Positions 8,823 through 16,790 of a DNA stretch of 64,000 nt are shown here, in pieces; the first letter of the stretch is position 1, and every line of letters begins with the position of its first letter. The stretch lies in the NCBI GenBank assembly GCA_942491975.1, contig CALOCY010000004.1, positions 2,790,001 through 2,854,000 on the forward strand, read 5' to 3'. The translations under genes were made by a program, and so were the position numbers. The notes under the pieces are model-generated. The model saw only the letters and a list, made by a program, of their open reading frames with translations. It made no database searches and had not been told where the DNA came from. Source of the stretch: CALOCY01 sp942491975. GTDB lineage: Bacteria > Bacteroidota > Bacteroidia > Bacteroidales > Prolixibacteraceae.

Positions 8823-10454
8823 ATGAAAAAGCACGAAGGAATCATTGTTGATGTTGTCAGCCGGAAAAAATTTAAAGGAGAGGTTCAGGTTGAAGGTGGG
8901 AAAATTGTTGCGGTGATTGAAAAGGAGCATAATAATAATCGATATATTTTACCAGGGCTGGTTGATGCACATGTGCACATTGAAAGCTCAATGATAACTC
9001 CTTCGTCGTTTTCACGCATGGTTGTTCCACGTGGAACAGTTGCGGTGGTGACCGATCCTCATGAGATTGCCAATGTGATGGGGGTGGATGGGGTAGATTA
9101 TATGATTGCAGATGCACAAAAAGTTCCGTTGAAAACCTGTTTTGGTGTTCCTTCGTGTGTGCCTGCCACGCCGTTTGAATCATCGGGTGCTGTTATTGAT
9201 GCCGGAATGGTCGATCAATTGTTGGCACGTGATGATTTGCACTACCTTTCCGAAATGATGAATTTTCCGGGAGTGGTAAATGGTTTTCCCGATGTTGTGA
9301 AAAAAACAGAGGCAGCCCGGAAGCATGAGAAAGTGATTGACGGACATGCGCCCGGGTTAAACGGGGAGGATCTGAAGAAATATATTGCGGCCGGTATCTC
9401 AACCGATCACGAATGTTTCTCGTATGAAGAAGCTGTAGCGAAAATTGAGTTGGGAATGAAAGTGCTGATCCGGGAGGGGAGTGCAGCCAAAAATTTCGAG
9501 ACACTTTATAAGCTTATCGATGAATATCCTGATTCGGTAATGCTCTGTACCGACGATTCGCATCCTGATACGTTAATCAACGAAGGCCACATTGATAAAA
9601 TGATCCGTTACGGGTTGGAGAAAAATCTGGATCTGTTCAATCTATTGCAGGCTGCAATTGTAAATCCGGTGAAGCATTACGGGTTAAATGTAGGCCTGTT
9701 GCAGGTGGGTGATCCGGCCGATTTTATTGTAGTTGATTACCTGAATTTATTCAATGTGGTGGCTACCTATATTGATGGGGAGTGTGTTTTTGATCACGGG
9801 AGGGTTCTTTTTCAAACAGAAGATAGTGAGCCGGTGAATGTTTTTCATCGGGAAAAGATAACGGAAGAAGCAGTGAGGTTAACCCCGCGTGAAGGAAGAA
9901 TTCGGGTGATTGTTGCTGAAGATGGGGAATTGTTAACAGGACAGGAATTGGTTGCTCCGCGCATCGAAAACAATAATGTGGTGTCTGATTCTGGTAACGA
10001 TGTACTGAAGATGGTGGTGCTAAGCCGCTACGATAATACTCCGGCACAGATCGGATTCATTAAAAATATCGGGTTAAAAGCCGGGGCGATTGCCAGTAGT
10101 ATTGCACACGATAGTCATAATATTATTGCCGTGGGCATGTCTGATGAAAATATCACAACTGCCATAAACAAGCTTATCGAAAATAAAGGGGGAATTGTGG
10201 TGGTTACCCCGGAAGCTGTTTTTGACCTTCCGCTGGAAGTGGCTGGGTTGATGAGTACACGAAGCGGGGAAGAGGTAGCCGAAAAATATCAGCAGCTAAA
10301 CCGTGAAGCACAGCAATTGGGGACGACCCTCAAATCGCCGTTTATGACCTTGTCCTTTATGTCGCTGTTGGTAATCCCTAAGCTAAAACTAGGCGACAAA
10401 GGGTTGTTTGATGTTACAAAATTTGACTTCGTTGACCTCTTTGTTGTGGAATAA
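8823..10454 (+). CDS. ade: Adenine deaminase
   Basis: A 543-aa amidohydrolase-superfamily enzyme that deaminates adenine to hypoxanthine in purine salvage. It shows the metal-binding LVDAHVHIESSM, then VVPRGTVAVVTDPHEIANV, DGHAPGLNGEDL, STDHECFSYEEA and the catalytic CTDDSHPDTL, all characteristic of the Ade (COG1001) type rather than eukaryotic-type adenosine deaminases. Length is in the normal 540-590 range. The codons for the conserved VVPRGTV segment contain a perfect parS site. The gene lies 105 bp after mnmG. Confidence 0.96.
   Translation: MKKHEGIIVDVVSRKKFKGEVQVEGGKIVAVIEKEHNNNRYILPGLVDAHVHIESSMITPSSFSRMVVPRGTVAVVTDPHEIANVMGVDGVDYMIADAQKVPLKTCFGVPSCVPATPFESSGAVIDAGMVDQLLARDDLHYLSEMMNFPGVVNGFPDVVKKTEAARKHEKVIDGHAPGLNGEDLKKYIAAGISTDHECFSYEEAVAKIELGMKVLIREGSAAKNFETLYKLIDEYPDSVMLCTDDSHPDTLINEGHIDKMIRYGLEKNLDLFNLLQAAIVNPVKHYGLNVGLLQVGDPADFIVVDYLNLFNVVATYIDGECVFDHGRVLFQTEDSEPVNVFHREKITEEAVRLTPREGRIRVIVAEDGELLTGQELVAPRIENNNVVSDSGNDVLKMVVLSRYDNTPAQIGFIKNIGLKAGAIASSIAHDSHNIIAVGMSDENITTAINKLIENKGGIVVVTPEAVFDLPLEVAGLMSTRSGEEVAEKYQQLNREAQQLGTTLKSPFMTLSFMSLLVIPKLKLGDKGLFDVTKFDFVDLFVVE
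9023..9038. promoter_or_regulatory. parS centromere site 2, inside ade
   Basis: A second perfect copy of the 16-bp palindrome TGTTCCACGTGGAACA, within the ade reading frame (codons for V-V-P-R-G-T-V). Its coding role could explain part of the match, but synonymous choice at each position gives exactly the parS sequence found at 8718. Confidence 0.75.
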
Positions 10455-10456
10455 TA

Positions 10457-10562
10457 CCTGTTTAATCTTAAAACAGGCTGTTGTAATATCGAAGTATAAC
10501 CTGTCGCTTCAGCTGCAGGAATAGAATACTGCGGAAAAAATTTAAACGGTTTTAACCGTTTT
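10457..10562. repeat. Degenerate REP elements between ade and uvrC
   Basis: The gap holds a short hairpin (CCTGTTT 10457-10463 with AAACAGG 10471-10477) that may terminate ade. It is followed by a decayed C-type palindrome with CGCTTCAGCTG at its centre (about 10496-10522) and a perfect palindrome AAACGGTTTTAACCGTTT (10544-10561). The last two resemble the C and D palindromes of the arrays at 12.6-13.5 kb and 16.8 kb. Confidence 0.65.
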
Positions 10563-10600
10563 GTGGCTTACCCTAATGTTAAATTGGTAGAATAGAATAA

Positions 10601-12406
10601 ATGGCGACTGCAAATAAACATATCAAACACCTGAAATCGTTAATTGTGGTTCTTCCCAACAAGCCGGGAGTCTATCAATATTTCAACGAACAGGGGAAAA
10701 TTATCTATGTAGGCAAAGCCAAAAACTTAAAAAAAAGGGTTTCGTCGTACTTCACGAAAAAGCATGACAATCGCAAAACCGAATTGCTGGTAAGGCAAAT
10801 TGCCAATATCAAACACATTATTGTCCCAACCGAAACCGATGCGTTGTTGCTGGAAAACAACCTGATCAAAAAATACCAGCCCCGTTACAACGTGATGCTA
10901 AAGGACGATAAAACCTATCCGTGGATATGTGTGAAGAACGAACATTTCCCGCGCGTATTTCAAACACGGAATGTTATCCGTGACGGGTCGCTCTATTTTG
11001 GGCCTTACACATCGGGATTTATGGTCAAAAATTTACTGGGGTTGTTTAAGCAACTGTTTAAATTACGCACCTGTAAACTGAACCTGAGTGCCGAAAATAT
11101 AGCCAAAGGAAAATATAAAGTGTGCCTCGAATACCATATTGGCAACTGTAAAGGATCGTGTGAGGGACACCAGGCAGCAGAAGAATATGACGAAGGGATA
11201 CAGCAAATCAAAAATATTTTGCGGGGGAACCTGCAAATGGTGATCGATTACCTCAAAAAAACGATGGAAAAGTACGCTTCGGAATACCAGTTTGAAGAGG
11301 CACAACAGCTGAAAGATAAGCTGGAGTCGCTGGAAAAATTCCAAAGTAAATCCACTGTTGTAAGCCCGGTCATTAACAATGTGGATGTCTATTCGATTGA
11401 CGAAGATGACAAATATGCCTATGTGAACTTTCTTCGGGTGATGAACGGGGCCATCATCCAGGTCTACACCATGGAGATGCGGAAGCGCCTAGATGAATCT
11501 GTAGCAGAGTTATTGCCCATGGCCATTGTCGATATCCAGCAGAAAATATTCTCCAATCCCGAAGAAATTATTGTGCCGTTCAGGCTCAACTACAACTTTG
11601 GGAAAGCCAAAATTATCGTCCCGCAGCGTGGTGATAAGAAAAAATTATTGGAGCTTTCGCAACGAAATGTCAAATACTACAAGCTCGAAAAGTGGAAACA
11701 ACAGGAACAACTCGATCCTGACCGGCGTACTGAACGGATACTTGAAACATTGAAAAAGGATTTGCAGCTGAAAGAGTTGCCGGTTTATATCGAGTGTTTT
11801 GACAATAGTAACCTGCAAGGGACAAATTCGGTGGCCGCATGCGTGGTGTTTAGAAATACCAAGCCGGCCAAAAAGGAGTACCGTCATTTCAATATAAAAA
11901 CGGTTGAAGGCCCTGACGATTTTGCATCAATGGAAGAAGTGGTATACCGGAGGTATGCACGGCTGGTTGAACAAAACGAACCGTTGCCGCAGTTGATTGT
12001 GATTGATGGAGGCAAAGGACAATTGAGTGCAGCACTCACCGCATTGGAAAAACTGAACCTGCGCGGAAAGATTCCCATCATTGGTATTGCAAAACGGCTG
12101 GAGGAAATTTTTTTCCCCGGCGACTCGGTGCCCATCTACCTGGATAAAAACTCGGAATCATTAAAAGTGATCCAGCAATTGCGTGACGAAGCGCACCGGT
12201 TTGGAATTACATTTCACCGCAACCAGCGCTCGAAAAAATTTATCAACTCCGAACTGGAAAACATTCCCGGAATAGGAAAAAAAACCATCGAAGCCCTTTT
12301 AAGGCGGTTTAAAAGCATTGAGAATATAAAGAAACTGACCAAGGATACGATAGCTGAAGAAATAGGCGAAGCTAAGGCCGTTAAAATCAAAAAACACTTA
12401 TATTAA
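10601..12406 (+). CDS. uvrC: Excinuclease ABC subunit C
   Basis: A 601-aa nucleotide-excision-repair endonuclease that makes both incisions around a UvrAB-marked lesion. Domains in order: GIY-YIG nuclease (NKPGVYQYF ... KIIYVGKAKNLKKRV, about residues 22-50), UVR motif (YQFEEAQQLKDKLESL, about 228-245), RNase H-like second nuclease (IECFDNSNLQGTNSVAACVV) and a C-terminal helix-hairpin-helix (ENIPGIGKKTIEALLRRF). All parts are present and the length is normal. Confidence 0.98.
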   Translation: MATANKHIKHLKSLIVVLPNKPGVYQYFNEQGKIIYVGKAKNLKKRVSSYFTKKHDNRKTELLVRQIANIKHIIVPTETDALLLENNLIKKYQPRYNVMLKDDKTYPWICVKNEHFPRVFQTRNVIRDGSLYFGPYTSGFMVKNLLGLFKQLFKLRTCKLNLSAENIAKGKYKVCLEYHIGNCKGSCEGHQAAEEYDEGIQQIKNILRGNLQMVIDYLKKTMEKYASEYQFEEAQQLKDKLESLEKFQSKSTVVSPVINNVDVYSIDEDDKYAYVNFLRVMNGAIIQVYTMEMRKRLDESVAELLPMAIVDIQQKIFSNPEEIIVPFRLNYNFGKAKIIVPQRGDKKKLLELSQRNVKYYKLEKWKQQEQLDPDRRTERILETLKKDLQLKELPVYIECFDNSNLQGTNSVAACVVFRNTKPAKKEYRHFNIKTVEGPDDFASMEEVVYRRYARLVEQNEPLPQLIVIDGGKGQLSAALTALEKLNLRGKIPIIGIAKRLEEIFFPGDSVPIYLDKNSESLKVIQQLRDEAHRFGITFHRNQRSKKFINSELENIPGIGKKTIEALLRRFKSIENIKKLTKDTIAEEIGEAKAVKIKKHLY

Positions 12407-12574
12407 AAATCTGTATTACAGTGTTTTAATTTATTTTTTGAATGTGTTAATTAAATGTTTCATCCAGCTAAAAAACGGGCTAAAACCATACGTTTTTACT
12501 ATTTTTGATGAATAGTGTACTATTTATTGTATTTTTTATTTAACTTGCTCTTCTTGTTGTTTTGTTTTTAGAGA

Positions 12575-12754
12575 CATTTTTAACTGTTTCTGTATTTTGT
12601 TGCTATACATTATGCCTACCGCTGAAGCGGCAGGTTATATTTTTAGGGATATTGATAGAAATATTTGTTTGTACATTAATTGAAATATAGCCTGGCATTT
12701 TAATGCCGGGAATCGGGATAGATACTACTACCAGAAAACCGCTAAAGCGGTTTT
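12575..12754. repeat. Composite REP unit 1 (decayed A, B, C, D)
   Basis: Four palindromes in fixed order: a decayed A near 12575-12592, B at 12614-12640 (core ACCGCTGAAGCGG, ending CAGGTTAT), C at 12691-12710 (CCTGGCATTTTAATGCCGGG) and D at 12735-12754 (AAAACCGCTAAAGCGGTTTT). Unit 2 follows directly. Confidence 0.8.
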
Positions 12755-12757
12755 GAA

Positions 12758-12917
12758 AACGGTTAAAACCGTTCGGGGATTTCGTTATGCTACTTTATAC
12801 CTACCGTTAAAACGGCAGGCTATATTTGGATCATCGTATTCGTAGAATATAACCCTCGGCTTCAGCCGTTGGAATTGACAAGACCACATTGATTTTTGGA
12901 GAACCGTTTTAACGGTT
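12758..12917. repeat. Composite REP unit 2 (A, B, C, D), abutting the RAYT gene
   Basis: A at 12758-12773 (AACGGTTAAAACCGTT), B at 12800-12825 (CCTACCGTTAAAACGGCAGG), C at 12848-12874 (centre CGGCTTCAGCCG) and D at 12902-12917 (AACCGTTTTAACGGTT). The D palindrome contains the stop codon of the leftward RAYT gene. Confidence 0.8.
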
Positions 12918-13343
12918 TTCCAGCTTATATCCTTCAAGAAATTTATTGTACTCCTCGGTAAACGTTACCTTTCGGTGATGTTCTTTCTGCCGGGAAATAT
13001 AAGCTTTCACCTTTTTAATATTTGATTCCGACACGGAAAAAGCACCGTATCCATTTTGCCAGTTGAATTTCCACGGCAGCAAAGAAGTCTGGTTTATGGC
13101 ATAAGAACTGCCACCTTTAACCTGGTGCATTACATCCTGTATTGATTTATCCGTGGCAAGCAGGAAAAGAAGGTGTACGTGATTGGTAATGCCATTAATG
13201 GCGATCAGCTTACACCCGGTTTTGTTCAGTTGTTCAACAATAATGTTGTGGATAGTCGCTTCAGCATTTTCTTTTATGTAAGCGTCGTGTTGTTTTGTAC
13301 CCAACACGGCATGGATACAGATTTTAATGTGGGATTGTGTCAT
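12909..13343 (-). CDS. IS200-like REP-associated tyrosine transposase (RAYT)
   Basis: A 144-aa Y1 HUH-type transposase. The HUH metal site is NHVHLLF (H55, H57), and the catalytic tyrosine is probably Y115 in VKAYISRQKEHHRK. Other family marks are INGITNHVH and the WQNGYGAFSVS block. Composite palindromes lie on both sides: unit 2 ends within the stop codon, and unit 3 starts 45 bp upstream of the start codon. This arrangement is that of RAYT/TnpA-REP systems, in which the enzyme is thought to spread REP repeats and is not itself bounded by insertion-sequence ends. The start at 13343 gives the normal family length. Confidence 0.93.
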   Translation of the reverse strand: MTQSHIKICIHAVLGTKQHDAYIKENAEATIHNIIVEQLNKTGCKLIAINGITNHVHLLFLLATDKSIQDVMHQVKGGSSYAINQTSLLPWKFNWQNGYGAFSVSESNIKKVKAYISRQKEHHRKVTFTEEYNKFLEGYKLENR

Positions 13344-13387
13344 AACGGGGAATTTTAGGGTTTCACGTGAAATTACGTATTTTTCAA

Positions 13388-13544
13388 AAACGGTTAAAAC
13401 CGTTTCTATATTTTGTTGCGATATGTTGTGCGCCTACCGCTAAAGCGGCAGGTTATGTTTGGTTGTATATTGACTGGACATAGCCCGGGGTTTTAACCCC
13501 GGTAATCAGGGTAAAAGCTACTACTGGTAACCGCTTTAGCGGTT
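13388..13544. repeat. Composite REP unit 3 (A, B, C, D)
   Basis: The best preserved unit: A at 13388-13405 (AAACGGTTAAAACCGTTT), B at 13433-13456 (CCTACCGCTAAAGCGGCAGG), C at 13485-13502 (CCGGGGTTTTAACCCCGG) and D at 13529-13544 (AACCGCTTTAGCGGTT). Just before A is a leader sequence with TTTCACGTGAAATTACG, which recurs in front of unit 4. Confidence 0.85.
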
Positions 13545-13602
13545 TTTTGTAATGGAAAAATCAACACATATCCCGCATGGATTCTATCAGAGATAGTAAT
13601 GA

Positions 13603-14580
13603 TCAAGTGCGATGCTTCCCTTTATCTTCATTTAATAGTCCAATATAACTATTGTACCTGCTTATACTTATTTTTCCTTCTTTTACCGCCTCTTTAATTA
13701 CGCAGCTCGGCTCGTGGGTATGGGTGCAATTATCGAACTGGCATTGATTAAACTGTTCAACCATCTCCGGGAAATAGTGTGAAATCTCTTCCTGCTCCAT
13801 GTCGATCATACCAAAACCGCGTATTCCGGGGGTATCAATAATGTAACTTTCGTTTCCCACATCATACATTTCGGAGTGTGTAGTTGTATGTACCCCTTGT
13901 TTATGGTAATCGGATATCTCTTTGGTTTTTATATTCAACCGCGGGTCGATGGCATTAATAATCGATGATTTTCCCACACCGGAATGGCCGGCAAAAACAT
14001 TGATCTTTCCTTTCATGGATTGGATCACCTGATCAATGTTAAGCTGTTCTTTTACAGAAGTTTTAAAGCACTTATAGCCAATGCCTTCATAAAGTTCCAC
14101 AAGTTTGTCCAGCCGCTTCAGGTCGTTGGTCTTATAGCGGTCGAATTTGTTAAAAATGATATTCACCGGAATACTATAGGCTTCGGCAGTAACCAGAAAA
14201 CGGTCAATAAATGTAGTGGTAGTAATGGGATAATTGATGGTGACAATCAAAAAAGCCTGGTCGATATTGGCCGCTAAAATATGTGACTCTTTGGATAAAT
14301 TGGACGATCGGCGTATGATATAATTTTTACGGGGCTCAATGTGTGTAATGACCCCCAATGGCTGTCCCTCCGAGGTTATTTCATCTTTAATCACCTCAAA
14401 ATCAACAATATCACCTACCGCAACCGGATTGGTTGTTTTTATCCCCTTAATGCGGAACTTCCCTTTGATTTTACACTCAAAAAGCTCTCCCTGCCCATGC
14501 TTCACCGTGTACCAGCTGCCGGTCGATTTTATGACTAATCCTCTGTTCAAATTATAGTTTTTGTTGGTCTCTATAATCAA
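13603..14580 (-). CDS. rsgA: Small ribosomal subunit biogenesis GTPase RsgA
   Basis: A 325-aa circularly permuted GTPase acting in late 30S maturation. It has an N-terminal OB fold (GSWYTVKHGQGELFECKIKG), GTPase motifs in permuted order G4 NKFD, G1 GHSGVGKSS, G3 DTPGIRGFG, and a C-terminal zinc site C-x5-C-x-H-x5-C (CQFDNCTHTHEPSC). Length and motifs are normal. It is a single-gene unit, divergent from the secreted protein gene at 14777. Confidence 0.97.
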   Translation of the reverse strand: MIIETNKNYNLNRGLVIKSTGSWYTVKHGQGELFECKIKGKFRIKGIKTTNPVAVGDIVDFEVIKDEITSEGQPLGVITHIEPRKNYIIRRSSNLSKESHILAANIDQAFLIVTINYPITTTTFIDRFLVTAEAYSIPVNIIFNKFDRYKTNDLKRLDKLVELYEGIGYKCFKTSVKEQLNIDQVIQSMKGKINVFAGHSGVGKSSIINAIDPRLNIKTKEISDYHKQGVHTTTHSEMYDVGNESYIIDTPGIRGFGMIDMEQEEISHYFPEMVEQFNQCQFDNCTHTHEPSCVIKEAVKEGKISISRYNSYIGLLNEDKGKHRT

Positions 14581-14647
14581 ATATTTCTCAAAATTAAGAA
14601 ATTATATTGGTATGAGTTTTGTATTTTCGGACAAGAAATAGAAATAA

Positions 14648-14678
14648 GGATTCCATCTCTTTTTGAAAGATGGAATCC
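14648..14678. repeat. Perfect hairpin between divergent genes
   Basis: GGATTCCATCT (14648-14658) pairs perfectly with AGATGGAATCC (14668-14678) over a 9-nt loop. Because it lies between divergently transcribed genes it is not a natural terminator position for either. Related hairpins occur at 48992-49024 and 63421-63452. Confidence 0.55.
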
Positions 14679-14776
14679 CTTTCTCAAAACTTGCTCCCCA
14701 CTAAAATAGTTTTTATCTTGAGAGAAGATAAAACTATTAGACTACACAGATATTACTGTCCTCTAAAACAATTGAT

Positions 14777-15904
14777 ATGAGATTACTGCTATTTTTTTTA
14801 ATATTTCTTTTCAATTTCAACCCAGAATGTAATGCTCAAGAATTGACAGGAAAATGGATTGGTGAATACCTAATAGAGGTATCGACTAATCATAATGAAG
14901 ATATTTCAACTAAAGATACGATAACTCATTCTACTGAAATGGAACGTTCAGATACGAGATATGATATAAACCCTGCAATTTTTGAAATTCTGCCCAATGG
15001 TAAATTTTACTCTAATTTTTCTGAAGGTAGATGGACATTTAAAAATGGTGTCATTTCTTTTAAAACTGATACTGTTGAATTTATTGGGAGATTGAAAAAT
15101 TCTCAATTGTCTATTGAACTTGAACATGCTAATGAAAAATTTATTTTATGTTATCAAAAGCTAAGTAATCCCGATGCTCATGAGATAAGTAAAAATGAAT
15201 TGATTAATAAATTCTGGAAATTCAAAAAGAAGGATTCACTAATTGTTTCTTATCATTTTCTAGATACAGCACGGGTAATTTTGAACAATAAATATGGCTC
15301 AAACTTAGGATATTGGGATCAACTGTTTTACGGTGGAGTATTTTGTTTGTATATTTCCAGCCCCAGTACTTCACAAGTTTACACGCACTACATGGGGGAT
15401 TTCAAAAGCGGGAAATCAGTTTCAATTCACAGTTATATAAGTACTTTTTACAAGCCTGATTTATTTAATACAGAATTCCAAATAGCACCTTTTTTATCAA
15501 AGAAAAAACATCGTGTTCTCAAATTGAGACTTATTGGATCTTGGTCAGGCTCATGGGATTTTCATTTAAACCCATACGAGTTCGAAGAAGAAGAATTAGA
15601 AAATCTAAGTTTTGAATTGGAATTACAGGAAAATGATTTTAAAATTTCTTATGGTGGAACTGGAGTTGAGTCAAATAGAAAATATGAAAAAACTGTCGTT
15701 GGTCAATGGAGTTTAAGCCCAACAGGAGACTACATTACGTTAAAGTATATTTTCAAAATAAATAATAGGGAACTTGAAAGTGAGCAGTACGTTGCATTGT
15801 CAGAAATTAGCAAAAATAGAATGACCATACAATATGATTATCACTCATTAACCTGCGAACGTGGAATTATTAGTGGAACAAAAGTAAATTTAAAAAGAAA
15901 ATAA
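14777..15904 (+). CDS. Secreted protein of unknown function, lipocalin-like start
   Basis: A 375-aa protein with a signal peptide (residues 1-20, cleavage likely after CNA) and no further membrane segment. The mature part begins LTGKWIGEYLIE, the kind of G-x-W strand that opens lipocalin-like or META-like beta barrels, and a similar GSWSGSWDFHLN block near residue 257 suggests two related beta domains. I do not recognise a named family. The gene is clearly poorer in GC than its neighbours and lies between REP elements and rsgA, which hints at recent acquisition. Its 3' end is 37 bp from a solitary REP palindrome. Confidence 0.65.
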   Translation: MRLLLFFLIFLFNFNPECNAQELTGKWIGEYLIEVSTNHNEDISTKDTITHSTEMERSDTRYDINPAIFEILPNGKFYSNFSEGRWTFKNGVISFKTDTVEFIGRLKNSQLSIELEHANEKFILCYQKLSNPDAHEISKNELINKFWKFKKKDSLIVSYHFLDTARVILNNKYGSNLGYWDQLFYGGVFCLYISSPSTSQVYTHYMGDFKSGKSVSIHSYISTFYKPDLFNTEFQIAPFLSKKKHRVLKLRLIGSWSGSWDFHLNPYEFEEEELENLSFELELQENDFKISYGGTGVESNRKYEKTVVGQWSLSPTGDYITLKYIFKINNRELESEQYVALSEISKNRMTIQYDYHSLTCERGIISGTKVNLKRK

Positions 15905-15941
15905 GGATCTGCAGACTCAACAAAGGTATCTTGATTTTGGA

Positions 15942-15959
15942 AAACCGTTTTAACGGTTT
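15942..15959. repeat. Solitary D-type REP palindrome
   Basis: AAACCGTTTTAACGGTTT, a perfect 18-bp palindrome identical in type to D of the composite units. It contains the stop codon of the leftward DcrB-like pseudogene, as at the RAYT gene. Confidence 0.85.
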
Positions 15960-16745
15960 CCCTCTACAACAGTAGAAAGAATAGATGCTTTTACTTTTTC
16001 TGAAAAAGTGTCTTTTTTATCCAGCGGCATAGAGCCAGTGACCATAATTGTTAACTCTTCATTACCCAATATCAAAGAGTACTCAAACAGTTTTTCACGA
16101 ACGGTTTTTCGCTCTACTGTGATGAAAATAGCTTCAAAACCGTTGAATGTAATTTCTTCTCGTTCAATAAGTTTAGCTACCGGAATTAAATCATAATAAG
16201 CCTTTGTTTGAGTGGCTGCTGTTTGATAATAACCTGAGTTCGATTATAAAATAGTTGTATTCAAAATGTTTGAAAAATGTGTTAAGTTGTTGATTTGCTG
16301 AGCAAATAGGGCAAAGCCCCAAGTCCCCTTCATTTCTTTTCCTTAGATGAAAAGAAACGAAGCAAAGAAAAATCAAGCCAAAATAAAGCTGTTTACATTT
16401 TCAATGTAACCAATTAGCCCGCATCGCGCAATTTTGGCGACTCACGAACAAAAGTTTTTTTATTTAAAATGCTTACTATCAAATATGTTAGAAAAAAATT
16501 CTTAAATCGAACTCAGGTTAATACGAAACCCCTGTCATTTCCCGGATGGCTATTTTACATCCACTATCATTAACCAACTGAGGAGGAATACTTTTTAATT
16601 TAAAGTTTACAGGTGGAACGACGCTTATATTAGTTTCTGAAATAGCAATGTGTTTGTCAGTTAGTTCAATTGTGTAGGATTTTGTCTGGCTTCTGACAGT
16701 TGACACCAAAAGAGACATTAGAATCAAAAGAATAAAGTTTTTCAT
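15952..16745 (-). pseudogene. DcrB-like secreted protein gene, split by a 289-bp insertion
   Basis: Two leftward coding pieces belong together. The 5' piece (16745 to about 16520) encodes a signal peptide (MKNFILLILMSLLVSTVRSQ) and runs up to MTGVSY, then meets a stop created by an inserted element. The 3' piece (about 16227 down to a TAA near 15952) continues as YQTAATQTKAYYDLIPVAKL and ends LSTVVEGNR. Removing the insertion 16231-16519 and one copy of the AAT duplication restores an open frame of about 165 codons (GVSYYQTAATQ). The rejoined protein resembles DcrB/PsbP-like lipoproteins in size and in its end (EYSLILGNEELTIMVTG...SEKVKASILSTV); that family call is tentative. The product is now probably non-functional. 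Confidence 0.75.
16228..16522. mobile_element. MITE-like element with 15-bp inverted repeats and AAT target duplication
   Basis: The element spans 16231-16519 (289 bp). The ends are AACCTGAGTTCGATT (16231-16245) and its exact reverse complement (16505-16519), flanked by AAT on both sides (16228-16230 and 16520-16522). There is no transposase ORF inside, so it would be mobilised in trans. The interior has an inverted repeat of the form CTTTTCCTTAGATGAAAAG. An isolated sequence matching one end (18 of 20 bases) is at 48929-48948. Confidence 0.8.
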
Positions 16746-16790
16746 GGTACAGCCGTTTTGAGGTTTTACGTGAAATTACGAATCTTTTTA

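Noticed and set aside
12575..13544. CRISPR-like array from repeated palindromes
   Set aside because: Repeats are of four different types with unequal spacing and no cas genes; they are REP elements.
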